64,000 nt of DNA from Duganella sp. SG902 (GTDB taxonomy: Bacteria; Pseudomonadota; Gammaproteobacteria; Burkholderiales; Burkholderiaceae_D). The notes under the pieces were generated by a model, which saw nothing but the letters and a program-made list of their open reading frames with translations, was not told the DNA's origin and ran no database searches. Within the stretch, counting starts at the first letter, position 1. Each line of letters begins with the position of its first letter. Made by a program: the position numbers and the translations under genes. The stretch lies in NCBI RefSeq assembly GCF_013376005.1, contig NZ_JABMJK010000001.1:714665-778664 (forward strand). The letters run 5' to 3'. This document shows positions 36,523 to 45,829 of this stretch, piece after piece.

Positions 36523-37875
36523 TTAATGGTTGCAGTGCTCGTCGTGCACGTGGTGGTGGTGATCGCCGCCATCGGTGATCTGGTCCACCACGAAGTCTAC
36601 TACCTGGTCGAACGGCACCGTGGTTTGCTGCTGTTCGCCTTCCGCCGCGCGCATCGCCTTCACGGCGGCGGTGTTGTTGGCGACTTCGTCCTCGCCGATG
36701 ATGACGGCGAAGGCCGCGCCCGCGCCGTCGGCCTTCTTCATCTGCGACTTGAAGCTGCCGGCGCCGGCCGCGGTGGAGCCGTGCATGATCACGTCCAGGC
36801 CGGCGTCGCGCAGGCGCTCGCCCAGCACGAAGGCTTGCAGCTGCGCCGCCTCGCCCTGGTGGACCAGGTACACGTCGCACTGGTTAGGCATGTCCGGCTC
36901 GCCGGCTTCCTTCATCAGCTCCAGCAGGCGCTCGATGCCCATGGCGAAACCGACGGCGGGCGTCGGCTTGCCGCCGAAGGAGGCGATCAGCGGATCGTAA
37001 CGGCCGCCGGCGCACACCGTGCCTTGCGAGCCCAGTGCGTCGGTCACCCATTCGAACACGGTGCGGTTGTAGTAATCCAGGCCGCGCACCAGGCGGGTGT
37101 TGATCACGTACTGGATGTTGTTGTGGTCGAGGATCTTGCGCACGCCGTTGAAGTGGGCCAGCGATTCCTCGCCCAGGTAGTCCATCAGTTTCGGCGCAGC
37201 GTTGACCAGGTCCTGCATGGCGGGGTTCTTGGTGTCCAGGATGCGCAGCGGGTTGCTGTGCAGGCGGCGCTTGGCTTCGGCGTCCAGGATGTCTTCGTGC
37301 TTTTCCAGATAGGCGATCAGGTCGACGCGGTGGCGCGCGCGCTCTTCGGCGTCGCCGATCGAGTTGATCTCCAGGCGGATCTCAGGCAGGCCGAGGTCGT
37401 CCCAAAGGCGGCGGCACATCATGATCAGTTCCGCGTCCACGTCCGGGCCGCTGAAGCCCACGGCTTCGCAACCGAACTGGTAGAACTGGCGATAGCGGCC
37501 GCGCTGCGGACGCTCGTGACGGAACATCGGGCCGGTGTACCAAAGGCGCTTCGGACCTTCGTAGACCAGATTGTGTTCGATCACCGCGCGCACGGCGCCG
37601 GCCGTGCCTTCAGGGCGCAGGGTCAGCTGGTCGCCGTTCATCGAATCTTCGAACGAGTACATCTCTTTTTCGACGATGTCGGTGACTGCGCCGATGGCGC
37701 GCTTGAACAGCGCCGTGTCTTCCACGATCGGCGTGCGGATCTGCTGGAAGCCGTAGCTTTGCACCACCGACTGGGCGGTGTTCTCGAACAGCTGCCACAG
37801 GTGCGAATCCTGCGGCAGGATGTCGTTCATGCCTTTGACAGCGGTGATTTTTTCAGTTTTCTTATTTTCGGACAT
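36523..37875 (-). CDS. hisS: Histidyl-tRNA synthetase with a His-rich tail
   Basis: A 450-residue class II synthetase that charges tRNA-His. It carries VKGMNDILP at the N-terminus, motif 2 in [20 protein letters not shown] (split as [11 protein letters not shown] and RQFYQFGCE), the HisA stretch [18 protein letters not shown], and motif 3 [12 protein letters not shown]. The C-terminal anticodon-binding domain is complete and is followed by an unusual tail ending [15 protein letters not shown], with seven histidines and one cysteine in the last 14 residues. This looks like a metal-binding extension and is not part of the catalytic fold. It is in the ispG-hisS-yfgM gene run. Confidence 0.98.
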   Translation of the reverse strand: MSENKKTEKITAVKGMNDILPQDSHLWQLFENTAQSVVQSYGFQQIRTPIVEDTALFKRAIGAVTDIVEKEMYSFEDSMNGDQLTLRPEGTAGAVRAVIEHNLVYEGPKRLWYTGPMFRHERPQRGRYRQFYQFGCEAVGFSGPDVDAELIMMCRRLWDDLGLPEIRLEINSIGDAEERARHRVDLIAYLEKHEDILDAEAKRRLHSNPLRILDTKNPAMQDLVNAAPKLMDYLGEESLAHFNGVRKILDHNNIQYVINTRLVRGLDYYNRTVFEWVTDALGSQGTVCAGGRYDPLIASFGGKPTPAVGFAMGIERLLELMKEAGEPDMPNQCDVYLVHQGEAAQLQAFVLGERLRDAGLDVIMHGSTAAGAGSFKSQMKKADGAGAAFAVIIGEDEVANNTAAVKAMRAAEGEQQQTTVPFDQVVDFVVDQITDGGDHHHHVHDEHCNH

Positions 37876-37891
37876 TTCGATCTCTCACAGT

Positions 37892-37955
37892 CGTCATTCC
37901 CGCGCAGGCGGGAATCCATACTCAGCATGGGTTCCCGCCTACGCGGGAACGACGG
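37892..37955. repeat. Dispersed inverted repeat, copy 3, overlapping the ispG 3' end
   Basis: The left arm contains ATTCCC-N8-GGGAAT (37896-37915), and the right arm GTTCCCGCCTACGCGGGAAC is at 37931-37950, separated by about 15 bases. The right arm lies partly inside ispG and provides its last codons and TAG stop. The left arm lies 17 bases before the hisS start. Confidence 0.85.
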
Positions 37956-39201
37956 GTTGGTAGTTCTTCTTCACGTAATTCAGTACGATTTCCTGGAACT
38001 CTTCCACGATGCGCTCACCGCGCAGCGTCGCCACCTTGGCGCCGTCCACGAACACCGGTGCGGCCGGCGATTCGCCGGTGCCCGGCAGGCTGATGCCGAT
38101 GTTGGCGTGCTTCGATTCGCCGGGACCGTTGACGATGCAGCCCATCACGGCCACGTTCATCGCCTCCACGCCCGGATAGAGCTTTTTCCACTCCGGCATC
38201 TGCTCGCGCAGGAAGGTCTGGATGTTGTCCGCCAGCTCCTGGAAGGTCGTCGAGGTAGTGCGGCCGCAACCCGGGCACGCGATCACCATCGGGGTGAATT
38301 TGCGCAGACCCATGGTCTGCAGGATCTCCTGCCCCACCACCACTTCCTTGGTGCGGTCGCCGCCCGGTTCCGGGGTCAGCGAAATGCGGATGGTGTCGCC
38401 GATGCCTTCCTGCAGCAGCACCGACAGCGCGGCGGTCGAGGCGACGATGCCCTTGCTGCCCATGCCCGCCTCGGTCAGGCCCAGATGCAGCGGATAGTCG
38501 CAGCGCTTGCCCAGTTCGCGGTACACGGCGATCAGGTCCTGCACCCCCGAGACCTTGCACGACAGGATGATCTTGTCGCGGCCCAGACCCAGTTCCTCCG
38601 CACGCTGCGCGTTTTCGATGGCCGAGGTGATCAGCGCCTCGTACATCACCTGCTGCGCGGTCCATGGATTTTCACGCACGGCGTTTTCGTCCATGATGCG
38701 CGCCAGCAGCGCCTGATCCAGGCTGCCCCAGTTGACGCCGATGCGCACCGGCTTGTCGTAGCGCGCGGCCACTTCAATCATCTGCGCGAACTGCGTGTCG
38801 CGCTTGGCGCCCTTGCCGACGTTGCCGGGATTGATGCGGTACTTGGACAGCGCCTTGGCGCACTCCGGATAGTCTTGCAGCAGCGTGTGGCCGTTGTAGT
38901 GGAAGTCGCCCACCAGCGGGACGTCGACATCCATCTTGTCCAGCTGTTCGCGGATGTAGGGCACCGCCTCGGCGGCTTCCGGACGGTCCACGGTCAGGCG
39001 CACCAGCTCCGAGCCGGCGCGCGCCAGGTCGCGGATCTGGATCGCGGTTTCAATGGCGTTGGCGGTGTCGGTGTTGGTCATCGACTGCACCACCACCGGG
39101 GCGTCGCCGCCCACCCAGATCTTGCGCTCGCCGTGCGAGATCAACACGCGGCGGCTGGCGCGGCGGTCGTTTGGTCCCGATGGAATAGCAGTTTGCGTCA
39201 T
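37939..39201 (-). CDS. ispG: 4-hydroxy-3-methylbut-2-enyl diphosphate synthase (flavodoxin)
   Basis: A 420-residue iron-sulfur enzyme of the MEP isoprenoid pathway, which converts MEcPP to HMBPP. Cluster ligands are visible in ACPGCGRTT and GCIVNGPGE. Other signatures are [20 protein letters not shown] ([11 protein letters not shown]), [12 protein letters not shown] and [15 protein letters not shown]. The C-terminus NYQPVVPA is encoded by the right arm of a dispersed repeat, so the natural stop may have been replaced; the residues affected are beyond the conserved domain. It starts 18 bases after rodZ. Confidence 0.97.
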   Translation of the reverse strand: MTQTAIPSGPNDRRASRRVLISHGERKIWVGGDAPVVVQSMTNTDTANAIETAIQIRDLARAGSELVRLTVDRPEAAEAVPYIREQLDKMDVDVPLVGDFHYNGHTLLQDYPECAKALSKYRINPGNVGKGAKRDTQFAQMIEVAARYDKPVRIGVNWGSLDQALLARIMDENAVRENPWTAQQVMYEALITSAIENAQRAEELGLGRDKIILSCKVSGVQDLIAVYRELGKRCDYPLHLGLTEAGMGSKGIVASTAALSVLLQEGIGDTIRISLTPEPGGDRTKEVVVGQEILQTMGLRKFTPMVIACPGCGRTTSTTFQELADNIQTFLREQMPEWKKLYPGVEAMNVAVMGCIVNGPGESKHANIGISLPGTGESPAAPVFVDGAKVATLRGERIVEEFQEIVLNYVKKNYQPVVPA

Positions 39202-39219
39202 GGTCGTTCTACTCAGTTC

Positions 39220-40287
39220 TTACTTGATGTTCACGCGGGATATCGTACCGCCCGGGATCAGCGGCAGCGGCAGCGGCGCACCACCCAGCGTGGCTTCCAC
39301 GCCGCCCGGCTTGCCGACGATGAGCAGCGCCGGATCCTTGATGTCAAAGGTCTCGGTGCTGCCGGCCTTCACCACGCGCGAGATCAGCGAGGTGGTGCCA
39401 GGGCGGCGAATCTCCACCCACGAATCTTCCGTCACTTTCAACACCAGTTGGTGGCCGCTGCCGGCCGCCGCCGGCGCCGGCGCCGGCGCGGCGGGCGCCG
39501 GAGCGGGCGCTGGCGCGGTTGCGGCCGGCGCGGGCGCCTGGGCTGGCGCCGCCACCGGCGCGGCGACCGCCGGCGATGGCGATGGTGTTGCGGCCGGTGG
39601 CGTCGCGGCGCCCGTCGCCGGTGCTGCCGCGGCGGCGGTGCCGGTGGCGGCCTGCTCGCCTTGCGGCGTCACCGAAATCAGCGGCACGTTCGGCGACTGC
39701 AGCGTGCTGCTGGCCGTTTCCTGACCCGGCTTGACCAGCGTGGTTTCCAATGCCGGCGTGGTCTCGGCCGGCTTGGCCGCTTCTTCCTTGCGCTCGAACA
39801 GCGAGGCCGGAATCAAGCCGCTCTGGTAGGCGTAAGCACCTGCCGCCCCGACCACCACCACCACCGCCAGGCCGATCAGCCAACCGGCCGGCGCCGACGA
39901 CGAACGTCCCGTCATCGACGGGAAGCGCGACTCCGAGAACGAAGCCGCCAGATCCTTGCGCGGGGCCACCACGACCTCGGGGCTGGTCGGTTGCGCCGCT
40001 TCGATCATCGCGACCAAGGGCGCCGCGTCCATCTTCAATACCTTGGCGTAGGCGCGCACAAAGCCGCGCGTGACCGCCATATTCGGCAGCGCGGCGTAAT
40101 CGCCGGCCTCCAATGCCTTCACCTGACGCACCGCCAGCTTCAGTTGGTCCGCAATCTGTTCAACCGTCCAACCCATCGCTTCGCGTTGGGCGGCCAGCAA
40201 CGCACCGGGCGTGGCCTTGCCAGTGTTGCCCTGCTCCTGCGGCGGTTCTGCCCACTCAGAATTCATTGGTACCCCTGTTTCACTCAT
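39220..40287 (-). CDS. rodZ: Cytoskeletal/cell-shape protein RodZ
   Basis: A 355-residue protein. It has an N-terminal Xre-type helix-turn-helix (LLAAQREAMGWTVEQIADQL, VKALEAGDYAALPNMAVTRG) that in other species binds MreB, and one membrane helix (GWLIGLAVVVVVGAAGAYAY). A long Ala/Pro low-complexity linker of about 70 residues follows, then a periplasmic DUF4115 beta domain (LVLKVTEDSWVEIRRPGTTS). I placed the start at 40287 (MSETGVPMNSEW); the ATG at 40266 (MNSEW) also has an AGGGG ribosome site. It overlaps the pilW stop by 8 bases. Confidence 0.93.
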   Translation of the reverse strand: MSETGVPMNSEWAEPPQEQGNTGKATPGALLAAQREAMGWTVEQIADQLKLAVRQVKALEAGDYAALPNMAVTRGFVRAYAKVLKMDAAPLVAMIEAAQPTSPEVVVAPRKDLAASFSESRFPSMTGRSSSAPAGWLIGLAVVVVVGAAGAYAYQSGLIPASLFERKEEAAKPAETTPALETTLVKPGQETASSTLQSPNVPLISVTPQGEQAATGTAAAAAPATGAATPPAATPSPSPAVAAPVAAPAQAPAPAATAPAPAPAPAAPAPAPAAAGSGHQLVLKVTEDSWVEIRRPGTTSLISRVVKAGSTETFDIKDPALLIVGKPGGVEATLGGAPLPLPLIPGGTISRVNIK

Positions 40288-41101
40288 CAAACGCCCCACG
40301 TTGATAAGCAGCATACTCGGTCGAGCCGGGGTGGTGGCGACGCAATTGCGTCGCCCAACCAGCTTCCGCGGCCGTATCGCCCAGCTTATGCTGCACCTTA
40401 ATCGCGAGCCACAGCACATCGGCCGTGAGACTCTCCATCTTTGCCACCTTGTTCAAACGGGTGATGAAAAAATTGGCGCGCACGTAATCGCCTTTTTCAA
40501 AATAGACCCGCGCCAGATTGGCGTTGGTGGCCGGCAGGTCGGGCGTCAACTGCAAGGCTTGCAGCAGATAACGCTCCGCGCTGGCGTAATCCTTGATCTT
40601 CAATGCGCACGAGCCGGCGTTGTTCGCGGCGCTGGCCGGCGAACGGTAACTCCGGTTGGCCAAGGCCGCATCAAACAGCGGCAAGGCCTCCTTCACACGG
40701 CCTTGCTGGCACAGGAAGGAACCGTAGTTGTTGGCCAGGTCCGGGCTGTTCGGCGCCAGCTTGCGCGCGCGCACGAAGTTGTCCTCGGCCAGCGCGGTCT
40801 CGCCCATCTGCTGGTAAATCAGGCCGCGCATGCCGTAGCCGTCGGCATAGTTCGGATCGGCCGCCAGCGCCAGCTTGACCTCGTCCAGCGCCACCGCGTA
40901 CTGGCCCTGTTCGAAATAGCCGATCGCCAGCTGCATGCGGATATCCACCTTGCGCTGGATCGCGGTCTGGTCCGACGCCGTGCTCAGCTCGGCCTTGCCG
41001 CTCTTGCCCGGCTGGGGGCCCGGCGAGGCGCAACCGGCCAGCGCCCCGGCCACGCAAAGCGCGACGAGACTGAGCCGGCTACGCTGCGCCAGGAAGGTCA
41101 T
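40280..41101 (-). CDS. pilW: Type IV pilus biogenesis lipoprotein PilW/PilF
   Basis: A 273-residue TPR lipoprotein that pilots the PilQ secretin to the outer membrane for type IV pili. The signal peptide ends in the lipobox ALAGCASPG. Six TPR units are visible, for example DIRMQLAIGYFEQGQYAVAL, NYADGYGMRGLIYQQMGETA and LANNYGSFLCQQGRVKEALP. The ATG overlaps the rlmN stop by four bases (ATGA), the conserved rlmN-pilW-rodZ order. The names pilW and pilF are both used for this protein. Confidence 0.94.
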   Translation of the reverse strand: MTFLAQRSRLSLVALCVAGALAGCASPGPQPGKSGKAELSTASDQTAIQRKVDIRMQLAIGYFEQGQYAVALDEVKLALAADPNYADGYGMRGLIYQQMGETALAEDNFVRARKLAPNSPDLANNYGSFLCQQGRVKEALPLFDAALANRSYRSPASAANNAGSCALKIKDYASAERYLLQALQLTPDLPATNANLARVYFEKGDYVRANFFITRLNKVAKMESLTADVLWLAIKVQHKLGDTAAEAGWATQLRRHHPGSTEYAAYQRGAFDE

Positions 41102-42273
41102 CAGGAACGGATCTCCACGATCTTGCCGAAGTTGGCGCCGAACTTGTTCTGGTACTCGGCCATTTTTTCCATCCGTTGCTGGACCTTGGTACGGTCCTGC
41201 ACCTCGCCGGCCAGTTGGCCGCAGGCGGCGTCGATGTCGTCGCCACGGGTTTTGCGGATGGTGGTGACGATGCCAGCGTCGAGCAGGATTTGCGCGAAGG
41301 CGGCGATGCGCGGGTTCTTCGAGCGCAGCAGGCCCGATTCCGGGAAGGGGTTGAACGGAATCAGGTTGAATTTGCAGTTCACGCCATACTCGGGGTGCTG
41401 CACCAGCGCCACCAGTTCGCGCGCGTGCTGGTCGGTGTCGTTGACGCCGTCCAGCATGCAGTACTCGAAGGTGATGAAGTCGCGCGGCGCGAACTCGATG
41501 TAGCGCTTGCAGGCGGCCATCAGTTCCTTGAGCGGGTATTTCTTGTTGAGCGGGATCAGGCCGTTGCGCAGCTCGTCGTTGGAGGCGTGCAGCGAGACCG
41601 CCAGCGCCACCGGCACTTCCTGCGCCAGCTTGTCGATCATCGGCACCACGCCCGAGGTGGACAGGGTCACGCGGCGGCGCGACAGGCCGTAGGCGTTATC
41701 GTCCAGCATCATCTTCAGCGCGGTGGCGGTCGGCTCGAAGTTGAGCAGCGGCTCGCCCATGCCCATCATCACCACGTTGGTGATCTGGCGCTCGCCCTTC
41801 GGGCCCGGTTCGATGCCCTTGGTGCGGCGCAGTTCGAATTCGGCCATCCACAGCTGGCCGATGATTTCGCCCACGGTCAGGTTGCGGCTGAAGCCCTGCT
41901 TGCCGGTCGAGCAGAAGCGGCAGTTGACGGCGCAACCGGCCTGGGTCGAGATGCACAGCGTGCCGCGCGTTTCCTCCGGGATGTACACGGTTTCCACGGC
42001 GTTGCCATTGCCGACGTCGACCAGCCACTTGCGGGTGCCGTCGGACGAGGTATGGTCGCTGATGATCTGCGGCGCCACGATCTGGGCGCGGGTTTTCAGT
42101 TTGTCGCGCAGCGACTTGGCCAGATCGGTCATGCTGTCGAAGTCCGACGCACCGAATTGGTGGATCCAGCGTTGCAGTTGCTTGGCGCGGAACGGTTTCT
42201 CTCCCAACTCGGCGCAGTAGGCGTTGAGTTGCGCGGGATCGAAATCCAGCAAGTTGGTCAGAGCAGCGTTCAT
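41101..42273 (-). CDS. rlmN: Dual-specificity 23S rRNA/tRNA adenine-C2 methyltransferase
   Basis: A 390-residue radical SAM enzyme that methylates A2503 of 23S rRNA and A37 of some tRNAs. The cluster motif [11 protein letters not shown] (CxxxCxxC) is present, as are the N-terminal [14 protein letters not shown] and [12 protein letters not shown] late Cys in [13 protein letters not shown] matches the catalytic cysteine region. I chose the ATG at 42273 ([13 protein letters not shown]), which fits family N-termini; an ATG at 42300 would add nine residues. It is 72 bases after ndk. Confidence 0.96.
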   Translation of the reverse strand: MNAALTNLLDFDPAQLNAYCAELGEKPFRAKQLQRWIHQFGASDFDSMTDLAKSLRDKLKTRAQIVAPQIISDHTSSDGTRKWLVDVGNGNAVETVYIPEETRGTLCISTQAGCAVNCRFCSTGKQGFSRNLTVGEIIGQLWMAEFELRRTKGIEPGPKGERQITNVVMMGMGEPLLNFEPTATALKMMLDDNAYGLSRRRVTLSTSGVVPMIDKLAQEVPVALAVSLHASNDELRNGLIPLNKKYPLKELMAACKRYIEFAPRDFITFEYCMLDGVNDTDQHARELVALVQHPEYGVNCKFNLIPFNPFPESGLLRSKNPRIAAFAQILLDAGIVTTIRKTRGDDIDAACGQLAGEVQDRTKVQQRMEKMAEYQNKFGANFGKIVEIRS

Positions 42274-42345
42274 AGTTTGGTTCACAACAGTACTAAGCAT
42301 TTATCCCGTTTCCGCACCGCGGCGCGGAAACGGAATCCTTACGAA

Positions 42346-42753
42346 TTACTTACCGAAGAAGTAAGCGATTTCAACAGCGGCGGCTTCGACAGCGTCCGAG
42401 CCGTGCACGGCGTTGGCGTCGATCGAGTCAGCGAAATCGGCGCGGATGGTGCCTTTTTCCGCTTTCTTCGGATCGGTCGCGCCCATCAGTTCGCGGTTTT
42501 TCAGGACGGCGTTTTCGCCTTCCAGAACCTGGATCATGACCGGGCCCGAAACCATGAAGTCCACCAGGTCCTTGAAGAAGCCGCGCTCTTTGTGCGCGGC
42601 GTAGAAGCCTTCGGCGTCAGCGCGCGACAGTTGCTTCATTTGAGCGGCAACGATCTTCAGGCCAGCTTCTTCGAAGCGGGTGTAGATTTTGCCGATCACG
42701 TTTTTTGCAACTGCGTCTGGTTTGATGATCGACAGGGTGCGTTCGATTGCCAT
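42346..42753 (-). CDS. ndk: Nucleoside diphosphate kinase
   Basis: A 135-residue NDP kinase that balances NTP and dNTP pools through a phosphohistidine intermediate. It shows [18 protein letters not shown] at the N-terminus and the active-site histidine in [19 protein letters not shown] lies 8 bases before the ATG. It is the first gene of the long ndk-to-der run and is divergent from the Bax-inhibitor-1 gene. Confidence 0.98.
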   Translation of the reverse strand: MAIERTLSIIKPDAVAKNVIGKIYTRFEEAGLKIVAAQMKQLSRADAEGFYAAHKERGFFKDLVDFMVSGPVMIQVLEGENAVLKNRELMGATDPKKAEKGTIRADFADSIDANAVHGSDAVEAAAVEIAYFFGK

Positions 42754-42921
42754 TTGAAAAACTCCAATAAAAAGAAAGGTTTAAAACAAGAATTGATAAT
42801 CCAATCAACCTTTGATTTTACCATAGAACACCCCATATTCCGAATAACGGCGCGGGATATGCTTGCACTGCGGACAATTAAGGCGGTTTAAGTCCGGATT
42901 AAGTGCATTTTTGGCATGTTT

Positions 42922-42951
42922 TTGCGCATTCTTCGTACGCCATGCTATGCT
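42922..42951 (+). promoter_or_regulatory. Candidate promoter of the YccA-like gene
   Basis: TTGCGC (42922-42927) and TATGCT (42946-42951) are 18 bases apart, 50 bases upstream of the start codon at 43001. Both boxes are near sigma70 consensus, and the region is non-coding. Confidence 0.5.
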
Positions 42952-43000
42952 TTTAGCAAGCGGTAAACTTTTACCTGCATTGGAAACTGGAGGCACTACT

Positions 43001-43681
43001 ATGATCAACATGCAAAAAACCTACGACCTGGCGGCGAATCGTCAGGCCGTCCAGCACAAAGTGCTGCGCAATACCTACTGGCTGCTGGCCCTGTCGATGG
43101 TTCCGACCGTGTTCGGCGCGGCCCTCGGCGTGTCCCTGCACCTGCCTCTGGGCGGTGGTTTGATGGCGTTGCTGTTCCTGGCCGTGGCCTTCGGCTTCAT
43201 CTGGGGCATCGAGAAGAACAAGGATTCCGGCGTCGGCGTGGCCCTGCTGCTGGGCTTCACCTTCTTCATGGGCCTGATGCTGACGCCTCTGCTGTCGCGC
43301 ATCCTGGGCTTCGCCAACGGCGGCTTCCTGATCATGACCGCGTTCGGCGGCACGGCGGCGGTGTTCGCGACGCTGGCCTCGGTGGCCACCGTGTCCAAGC
43401 GCGACTTCTCGGGCATGGGCTCGTGGCTGTTCGCCGGCGTGATCATCCTGCTGCTGGCGTCGGTCGCCAACATCTTCCTGCACATCCCGGCGCTGGCGAT
43501 CGTGATCTCGGTGGTGGCGATTGCCATCTTCTCGGCCTACATCCTGTATGACGTGCAGCAGATCGTCAACGGCGGTGAGACCAACTACATCCGCGCCACC
43601 CTGGCCCTGTACCTGGACGTGTACAACATCTTCACCAGCCTGCTGCAACTGCTGGGCATCTTCGGCGGCGACCGCGACTAA
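43001..43681 (+). CDS. Bax inhibitor-1 / YccA-family membrane protein
   Basis: A 226-residue protein with seven predicted membrane helices. The BI-1 signature is seen in TYWLLALSMVPTVFGAALG, the central GFANGGFLIMTAFGGTAAVF, and the C-terminal AIFSAYILYDVQQIVNGGET with the paired acidic residues. In E. coli, YccA interacts with FtsH and is protected from it, which is notable beside hflKC in the same window. The ATG at 43001 is preceded by GGAGG at 8 bases; an open frame extends upstream but its start lacks a ribosome site. Confidence 0.93.
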   Translation: MINMQKTYDLAANRQAVQHKVLRNTYWLLALSMVPTVFGAALGVSLHLPLGGGLMALLFLAVAFGFIWGIEKNKDSGVGVALLLGFTFFMGLMLTPLLSRILGFANGGFLIMTAFGGTAAVFATLASVATVSKRDFSGMGSWLFAGVIILLLASVANIFLHIPALAIVISVVAIAIFSAYILYDVQQIVNGGETNYIRATLALYLDVYNIFTSLLQLLGIFGGDRD

Positions 43682-43700
43682 GCGTCCCCCGCCCCCCCCA

Positions 43701-43729
43701 AAAAGCCGGCCCCGCGCCGGCTTTTTTTA
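43701..43729. terminator. Bidirectional rho-independent terminator
   Basis: The stem AGCCGGC/GCCGGCT (43704-43710, 43716-43722) with a 5-base loop is flanked by AAAA on the left and TTTTTTT on the right. It serves the YccA-like gene on the plus strand and probably pbpC, which converges on it and ends at 43727. Confidence 0.9.
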
Positions 43730-45829
43730 TTGCGCGCCGCCGCCGCGCACCTGGAAACGGGTGGTCACGACGGGGTTGGCGTTGGCGTCGATCAGGGCCA
43801 GCTGATGCTGGCCTGGCGTCGGGCGCCAAGGGTAGTCGGCGCTGGCCTGGCCCAGCGCCTCGCCGTCCAGCTGCCAGCGCAGGCCGTGGCCGCCCTGGGC
43901 CAGGAAGAAGACGCGCTGAGTGGCGTCCGGGATGTCGGGATCGATCGCCAGGATGCTGGCGTCGCCCGGATACAAGATCTTCGGCGCGCGATGTTCGTCG
44001 CGCACCAGGGCGATCACCGGGCTTTCGGTGCCGGCGATGAACCACTCGCCACGCGCCGATTCCAGCTCCGGCTGGAAGGCGACCTGCTGGCGCAGCACGC
44101 CCGCCGGTGGCTTGGGCGCGCGGCTGGGCTGGCCGCGGTGGAGGTAATCCATCACGTCGCGCCACACCGGCGCGGCGCCGGTCACGCCGGACACGTCCCA
44201 CATCGACTGGCCATCGAAATTGCCAACCCAGACCCCAACCGTGTACTTGTCCGAATAACCGATGCACCAGTTGTCGCGCATGTCCTTGCTGGTGCCGGTT
44301 TTGACGGCTGCCCAGAAGGTGGTGGCAAGTTCGTTCTTCAGGCCGAAGGTGACGCTGCGCGCCGCGCGGTCGGCCAGGATGTCGCTGACGATGAAGCTGG
44401 CGCGCGCGTCCAGCACGCGGCGCGCGGCGCCAGCACCAGCGTCAGCACCGCGCCGCATCAGCGTGGCCGAGCCATACACGCCGCCATTCGCCAGCGCGCG
44501 ATACGCATTGCTCAGTTCCAGCAGCGACACCTCGGCGGAGCCCAGCGCCAGCGAATAACCATAGTATTCGGCCGGTTGCGTCAGGCTGCTGAGGCCCAAC
44601 TCGCGCAAGCGCTCGTGAAAGCGCTCCATCCCGGTCATCATCAGCGTGCGCACGGCCGGCACGTTGAGTGAACTGGCCAGCGCGGTGCGTGCACTGACAA
44701 AGCCCTTGAATCCCCGGTCATAGTTTTGCGGCGCGTACAGCCCGGACGGCGTCGAGACATCGATGGGCGAGTCGTCCATCAGCGAGGCCGCCGTGATCTG
44801 CCGGCGCTCCAGCGCCAGCTCGTACAGGAAAGGCTTGAGCGTGGATCCGGCCTGGCGCAGCGCCGCCACGCCGTCCACGTCGCCCCCTCCCGGATTGCCA
44901 ACGTACGCCAGGATCTCGCCGCTGGCGTTGTCCAGCACCACCAGCGCGCCATCGTTGACGTTGCGGCCGTTCAGCGCGGTCAACTGCTGGCGCAGCACCA
45001 CCTGCGCATAACGCTGCAAGCCCGCGTCCAGCGTGCTGCGCACCGCCTGTCCGCCGCGCGTCAGCAGTTGCTGAGCCACCTGCGGCGCCGGCGGCAAACT
45101 GGACGCCAGCTGCGGACGGCCCCACGCCAAAATAATCCGCAACTGGATTTCGCTGCAGGTCGACGGCAAGCGCAATTCTTGCGCCAGCCCGCAGGCGCGC
45201 TGCGTCACCACCTTCTGCCCCGCCGCCGGCCCGCGCAGCAGGCTGGCAAGTATCACCGATTCGCTCAGATCCAATCCGGACGGCGCCTTGCCGAACATGC
45301 CGCGCGCGGCCGCGCCGACGCCTTGCAGCTCGCCGCGATACGACACCATGTTCAGGTAGGCCTCCATGATCTGCTGCTTGGACCACTCGGCGTCGAGCTC
45401 GCGCGCGGCCTTGACCTGATCCCACTTCTGCGACCAGCTGCGCCCCTTGGCCGCAGGCTGCAAGGCCGGATCGAGCAAGGCCGCCAGCTGCATGGTGATG
45501 GTGGACGCGCCGCGCGGGCGTGTCCGGAACAAGTTGTCCCAGGCGGCCTTGGCGGCCGCGCTCCAGTCCACGCCTTTGTGTTCGTAGAAGCGCTGGTCCT
45601 CGGCCTGCAGCACCGCCGCCGGCAGCGCGGGCGAGATATCGCCCAGCGCCACCCACGGCATGCGCCGCACCGCCATGTCGATACGCAGCGATTGAATCGG
45701 CTCGCCATGCCGATCCAGCAGCTCGGCGTCCGACGAGCGATAGGCCGCGCGCACCGCGTCAAACGTCGGCACGGCCTGCACTGCGGCGCTGGCCAGCGCC
45801 AGCACCAGGGCGGAGACGATCAGTTTCAT
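43727..45829 (-). CDS. pbpC: Penicillin-binding protein 1C
   Basis: A 700-residue bifunctional peptidoglycan synthase. After a signal or anchor segment, the GT51 domain shows AEDQRFYEHKGVDW and RGASTITMQLAALL. The transpeptidase domain has its nucleophile in STLKPF (Ser329 to Lys332), then SLN and KTGTSKDMRDNWCIGY. A C-terminal BiPBP_C domain (residues about 610-700) is the mark of PBP1C. It overlaps the alpha-2-macroglobulin gene by four bases (ATGA), the well-known pairing thought to link wall repair to trapping of invading proteases. Confidence 0.96.
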   Translation of the reverse strand: MKLIVSALVLALASAAVQAVPTFDAVRAAYRSSDAELLDRHGEPIQSLRIDMAVRRMPWVALGDISPALPAAVLQAEDQRFYEHKGVDWSAAAKAAWDNLFRTRPRGASTITMQLAALLDPALQPAAKGRSWSQKWDQVKAARELDAEWSKQQIMEAYLNMVSYRGELQGVGAAARGMFGKAPSGLDLSESVILASLLRGPAAGQKVVTQRACGLAQELRLPSTCSEIQLRIILAWGRPQLASSLPPAPQVAQQLLTRGGQAVRSTLDAGLQRYAQVVLRQQLTALNGRNVNDGALVVLDNASGEILAYVGNPGGGDVDGVAALRQAGSTLKPFLYELALERRQITAASLMDDSPIDVSTPSGLYAPQNYDRGFKGFVSARTALASSLNVPAVRTLMMTGMERFHERLRELGLSSLTQPAEYYGYSLALGSAEVSLLELSNAYRALANGGVYGSATLMRRGADAGAGAARRVLDARASFIVSDILADRAARSVTFGLKNELATTFWAAVKTGTSKDMRDNWCIGYSDKYTVGVWVGNFDGQSMWDVSGVTGAAPVWRDVMDYLHRGQPSRAPKPPAGVLRQQVAFQPELESARGEWFIAGTESPVIALVRDEHRAPKILYPGDASILAIDPDIPDATQRVFFLAQGGHGLRWQLDGEALGQASADYPWRPTPGQHQLALIDANANPVVTTRFQVRGGGAQ

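Noticed and set aside
36514..40401. A 1295-codon plus-strand frame opposite yfgM, hisS, ispG and rodZ
   Set aside because: Antisense shadow: low-complexity His/Gln/Arg composition, and the minus-strand genes are unmistakable.
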